In this document: one piece after another, positions 54,691-64,000 of the stretch
Layout: each line of letters starts with the position of its first letter
How positions within the stretch are numbered: position 1 is the first letter of the stretch
NCBI GenBank assembly: GCA_010093485.1
Contig: MU001498.1
Location: 1,565,126 to 1,629,125 of the forward strand
Direction: 5' to 3'
Length of the DNA: 64,000 bases
Source: Karstenula rhodostoma CBS 690.94
Lineage: Eukaryota > Ascomycota > Dothideomycetes > Pleosporales > Didymosphaeriaceae
The notes under the pieces: model-generated
Database searches by the model: none
The model's input: only the letters and a program-made list of their open reading frames with translations
Told to the model about the DNA's origin: nothing
Program-made: the position numbers and the translations under genes

Positions 54691-55974
54691 CTAAAATTCC
54701 AACTCCTCAACCTCCATCCCACACTCCTCGCACCTCTTCCGACTCAGCCCCGTCTCCTGATCCAACACGCTCCTCCCCCACTCATGCACATGGTCCCCGA
54801 GCCCATGTATCCTCTGCCCAAACGCACTCATCGTAGCACCTTCGGCACCCCCCTCCTGCCGCGACCGCTTGTACGCCTCGACACGCGTCCGCTTCTTCAG
54901 CTCCTTCAGCTTCTTGCTGAACTTCTTCTCTTTCTTTTCCTTGCTGGCTTTCTGCCGTTTCTCGTACTCCTCGTCCAGCGCCGCCGAGGAGCCCCATTTC
55001 GCGGCGGAGAAGGCGTAGTGCTCGACCTGCAGGCGGAGGAAGAGCTGCATGTTTTGCCAGTTGGATTTATGTGGGTTTGGGCGCTCGAGATGGGGAAGGA
55101 TGGACTCGTCTTTGAGCTCTGGGTCGGTGAGGAGGTAGTCTTCCTTCGCTTCGGTCTTGGTAAGCAGACTGTATTTATCGGGGAACTTGTCTTTGCACGC
55201 GTGGCAAATGCCTATGTGGAATCCATCCTGCCACTTCCAGTCTATCTCAAGAGAGCCGCACTCGCGGCACTTGCCCTTGATGTCGCGTTTGCCGTCGCCG
55301 TAGGTGCCTTTGTATACCTCGCCAGGTTCTTCCTGGGCAGCTTTGAGCAAGGCGTCCTCTTCTTCGTCGCGCCCGTCCGCTTGGTTGAGGATTGAAAGCC
55401 CGGGCTCGTAGATGCCGGTGCGGGCTTCCCGGAGCTTTCTGCGTATGCGCTCGCGCTCCCACTCAGCGAGGGTCATGTTCGGTGGCTTCTCCTCTTCTTT
55501 ATTGCCATTCCACATTGCGCGGTTGTGCGGATCATCGTTGGTGCTCAAGAAACCACCTTTTGTGTCGGTCATTTTGCTGAAGTCATATTCGATGTATTCC
55601 GAGCGGCCGAAGTTCTTCGCCGGTTGTATGAGGTCGTTCGCGGGTGGTGGGATGAAACCATTCTGGTCGCGCTTCGCTGGTGACGCTGCGTTCGCATTGC
55701 GCAGTTGTGCGGGGGTATTGGAAGAATTTATGGCAGAGTATGCGCGTTTGGTGCCTGCGACAGGCGCGGGTGTGGGCTTTGAGGCTTGCGCTTGCTGCGC
55801 CGCGGCTTTTGCTCTGAGACGGGCTTCTTCCTACGTGGCCATGTGAGCAATCGATGGATCAGGTAAGGGAACACGGCTTACCATTCGCCGCACTTGCTCC
55901 GGGGTGAGAGGATTTGGAGGCAGCTTGCCCGCCGAGCGCATCGCCCGCGGGGGTGTCGAAGGCCGCTCTGCCAT
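54691..55974 (-). CDS. RAD14: Nucleotide excision repair protein Rad14 (XPA)
   Basis: Exons 55974-55882 and 55830-54691 (410 aa), in phase (QVRRM/EEARLRAKA). The DNA-binding core holds a C4 zinc finger, CRECGSLEIDWKWQDGFHIG then ICHAC, at about residues 220-244, followed by DKYSLLTKTEAKEDYLLTDP and LERPNPHKSNWQNMQLFLR. A basic Lys/Glu helix (KKEKKFSKKLKELKKRTR) and a C-terminal CEECGMEVEELEF close the protein. Rad14/XPA verifies helix-distorting damage and assembles the repair complex with RPA and TFIIH in the nucleus. No defect seen. Confidence 0.96.
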
Positions 55975-56694
55975 GTTGTGACTTTAGAGAGCTGTAGGGG
56001 GCGGAGAAGCCTGTCGCGTGAGTATGATGCAAGTCTAGAGGTGTTTTGAGTGTTGAAAAGGCAACGATAACGCGAGGACGGCGAGGTTCGAGATTTGGAG
56101 TGGCGTCGAGACCGCGGTTGTTGAGAGCGATGATGACGCCAAGACATTTGTTCCACCTGAGCACAATGTCTTTCACTCGCATAAGCGGTAAACTTCTTAT
56201 ACCCGACGCAGATGCGAGTGCATTCTTCTTCCCGCACTATAGTTCTAAGCTTGTAGCCACTAGTTTCTTCTTCAACAGCACCGTTCATTCAATGTAGCTA
56301 CGTCACTTGTCAAAAGTGCACGTGATCACGCGCAGACGTGTTTGAAGTGCAGTGTTATTACTAATCGCCGCATCGCTTTGCTCATCTACTTAAACGCTCA
56401 TGCTGGACTCCTCTATATCTTGCTCACACCTACAAGCGGGCCACTACGTGCCGTAGCCATACCTTCCTAGTCCTCACAAAGAGAGCATTGGGTTAAAACG
56501 CCTCCGAGAAACAGTTCATTTGCAGACATTCGTCATGCACCTCCCCTTGGAACGCCTAACTCATAGCAAATGCTCTATCCGCAACCAATCATATCTATTT
56601 ACCGTTGAATCCTTAGCCTCAGCCAGTCACGCTCGTAAACTCGTCAATCATGAAACCCATCACGTCGTCACCACCCGACAACCCATCCCCCGGC
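55975..56694. other. Intergenic region, RAD14 5' / GCN2 3'
   Basis: 720 bp holding the RAD14 promoter. No gene is supported on either strand. Confidence 0.45.
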
Positions 56695-61653
<4,959 letters not shown>

Positions 61654-62210
61654 TTTTGGCTGTGTCGTAAGTGAATGGAATGAGTCAACACGGGCGTTGA
61701 CGTAGGGGAGACAAGACAGCCGAAGCTGCCACCCTTCACACTGCAGACATGATGCTGCTCACTGCGGCAGGTCTTATGGCTGTGGAGTGAAGAGTCTGAG
61801 CTGTTCAACCTTTCGCTGCCAGCTCATGGAAGTAGCGGTGGCACCCCACAATGCGGCATGCCGCCTTGCCGCTTTCGCGCTAGGGCGCCCGACGCGACTT
61901 CCTGCTCATGCTCGAGTGGGTGCACAAGACACATAACAAACGGGCGCTGCATTGCACCTTCTCCTTCGCTCTCGGACAGCTGGCGCACTTGGCTCGCGCA
62001 ATCCATGACAGTTTCTGCCGCCATTCTTCACCACACACAATCCGCGGCTCGGTGACGTGAGCACCCCGCCCGCCCTTCGCTTCGGACTGTAAACAAGCCG
62101 CCAAACAAACCCGCAATCGAGTCCACGCAGGCTCCACGACCACCTACAGACGTCCGCTCTTGCCTAGAGCTGTTGAGAGAGCACGAGCCCATCTCCAACA
62201 GCCGGGCGCA
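61654..62210. promoter_or_regulatory. Divergent promoter region GCN2 / cut12
   Basis: 557 bp between the two start codons. Short ATGs occur on both strands, so upstream ORFs in either leader are possible. Confidence 0.5.
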
Positions 62211-64000
62211 ATGTTTTCCTGGATTACCGGCCCGCGCATTACCAATGCGATTGAAGACCTCCAGCCAGGTACGCAGGTGGTCGTACAGCGCGCCGCGCAC
62301 GCGAAGCTGACCGTGTAGATCATGGATACGAGAGTACCTTCATCGATGCACCCGAGACGCCCGCACACCAGTTCGCTGTCAAGGCCCTCAAGCGCGCCGT
62401 GTTCGGCACCCCGGCCGCAGACGACGCGATCAACGCAGGCAAGAGACTACAGAAGAAGCTGTCGCCGGACCTCGCAGCCTCCAAAGTACCTGTGATCGCG
62501 GCCCCTAGGGAAGATGCGCCGCCCCTTTCGCCGTCCAAGCTGCCTGGTGGCATCTTGATGACGCCGGGAACCGCGAATAAGGGACGCAAGTCGGTCTCAT
62601 TTGGTGCACACGTGGTCGACAACGAAGGGAAGCGCATCAACGCTGGCCGCAGTGGCATACCTAGTGACTGTCCGGGCAAATTTCCAAGCCCCTGGACTCC
62701 TGGAACAGAGCTAAAGTCAAACGCAGACAGCGAACAGAAGCCTCGCACCAAGCTTACCGCGGCCCTCATGGATGCGAGAACTACGACACAGCCGAGGAGC
62801 GGACACAAGCCGAAAGCAAGGGACGATAGCGACATAACCATGGATCTGGGCGCACCGCGGTCAGACTCGGGCAAATACTGGAAGGAGCAATACGAGGAAT
62901 ATACGGCGAGGAGCGAGAAAGAGGTCAAGAAGCTGATTGCCAAACAGCAGCTAGCTAAAAATTACGCGCAGAAGAAGGACGGTGAGGTCACGGAGCTTGC
63001 CACGAAGCTCGAGCAGGAGCGAAAACGATTCCGGCGGCGCGAACAAGAGCTGGAGCAGCAGAACAAGGATTACCAGGAGCGACTTCGCCAAACAATGGCC
63101 GAGAAATTGTCTGACAGCATCGAGATCACAGCTCTGAAGAACCGCGTTGCGACCCTAGAGAAGTCGTTGACTGCGACGTCCTCTGAGCTTCAGGAGACCA
63201 AGTCATCGTCTCCGTTCGAGATATTTGAAGATACCAGTAAAAATGCAGAAGCTGTACGAGACGAGGAGGACAGACTTGAAGATGCTTCGTATCTCTCTCA
63301 GAAAGTCCGTGTGGTGTCAATTGGCAAGGAGAATTCTCCTCCCAAGCCTCGTCATGTCCGCCGTCAAGATATGCCAGAACCAGCGTCTGTTCCACAAGTA
63401 TCGTCCTCAGCAACCCCACGACTAGGTGTGACCGCCGGAGATGTATCCACGATCTTAGGAAGGCCTCCACGGGCCGCTGCTCGCGAAGCCAAATCTACCA
63501 CCAAGCCGACGTCAACTTTGAATGTTACGGAACCTGCTTCGACTCCGTTCCTTAGCATTCGCAAACAGGATGTGAGCCAGCAAAACGTGCAACCCAAATC
63601 ACCCGCTCCGGTTGCCCCATCAAGTCCACTCCCGCAGCCTTCACCCGATCCATGGATGGGTGCAGATCAAAGCTCGATTGCCGACTACGACAGGATGGCA
63701 GTTCCGATAGGAGGAGGTGGCGGAGGAACATATACCAGACCTAGCAGGCCACTCCGCTCTCGCCGGCACACAGCTTCGAAGTCTATCTCCCGAACTCCCG
63801 TGGCCGAGCGTTCGAGGCCATCCCACAGCACCGGGGAGGGTTTCTTATTGAACTCTAAGGTAGAAACACAGATTGTCAAGGACAGCAGCTTTGAGAAACC
63901 TGTACCTGCCAACGCTAAGTTTGAGACCACACCATCTTCCCCCAAAGCCGCAGTAGAGCCGACGGCGACAGCTCGCACGGTTGATGATGTCAAACCGTCC
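62211..64000 (+). CDS. cut12: Spindle pole body protein Cut12-like, 3' end outside the window
   Basis: Exons 62211-62268 and 62319 to the right edge, in phase (DLQPDHGYESTFIDAPETP); about 580 residues are visible with no stop. Cut12-family blocks: MFSWITGPRITNAIEDLQP at the N-terminus, GRKSVSFGAHVVDNEGKRIN, SGIPSDCPGKFPSPWTPGT and GKYWKEQYEEYTARSEKEV. The last opens a coiled coil of about 120 residues (ELATKLEQERKRFRRREQEL ... LKNRVATLEKSL). The remainder is Ser/Pro-rich with possible CDK sites (for example TPFLS, SPLPQPSPDP). In fission yeast Cut12 anchors mitotic entry regulators (Plo1 polo kinase) at the spindle pole body. Role here is inferred from family. Confidence 0.85.

Overview
This window is nuclear DNA of a filamentous ascomycete (Pezizomycotina, most likely Dothideomycetes-like; the class is an inference). 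The evidence is short GT-AG introns of about 42-105 nt with CTAAC/CTAAT-type branch sites, a HET-domain gene, a Ste12 factor with C-terminal C2H2 fingers, a PF20684-type rhodopsin-like membrane protein, a GH6 cellulase, and fungal forms of GCN2, RAD14, HIS6, FAF1, RIM1, CRD1 and CUT12. I re-derived exon joins by phase, so several genes here differ from simple ORF limits. Two genes run off the window: the HET gene on the left and cut12 on the right.

Layout. Positions 1-9.7 kb look accessory and partly decayed: a HET-domain gene, an intact PAP2 lipid phosphatase, a long unrecognised multi-exon gene, a truncated MFS transporter relic, a secretory-lipase pseudogene with stops and frameshifts, and an SDR gene whose only plausible intron ends in AT rather than AG. 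Positions 10.1-15.4 kb are housekeeping: WDR70-like WD40 protein, mitochondrial SSB (RIM1) and mitochondrial tRNA-modifying MTO1. Positions 15.9-30.3 kb are accessory again: a berberine-bridge-type oxidase with its FAD-linking His replaced by Tyr, a rhodopsin-like membrane protein broken by one TGA, a complete P450, a sterol-methyltransferase-like gene broken by one frameshift, an 814-residue orphan protein, a nitrilase and a DUF3669 protein. The P450, methyltransferase, orphan and nitrilase lie head to tail on the + strand and may be remains of a small metabolic cluster.

Positions 30.3-41 kb hold STE12, with about 2.6 kb of gene-free sequence below it and 5.8 kb above it. Positions 41-44.8 kb are core genes: cardiolipin synthase, HIS6 and FAF1, the last two sharing a 180-bp divergent promoter. 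Positions 47-51.7 kb encode secreted proteins (a GH6 enzyme and two secreted proteins of unknown role). The right end carries a TLDc protein, RAD14/XPA, GCN2 (with a GC-AG intron) and cut12, the last two divergent.

The most unusual structure is a dispersed repeat family, of which I see three partial copies (blocks A, B and C) at 39.9-40.9, 42.5-42.6 and 48.7-49.0 kb. There is also an 86-bp, about 90% identical duplication of the 3' end of the orphan gene, placed immediately after the methyltransferase stop codon. I saw no CRISPR array, rRNA or convincing tRNA.
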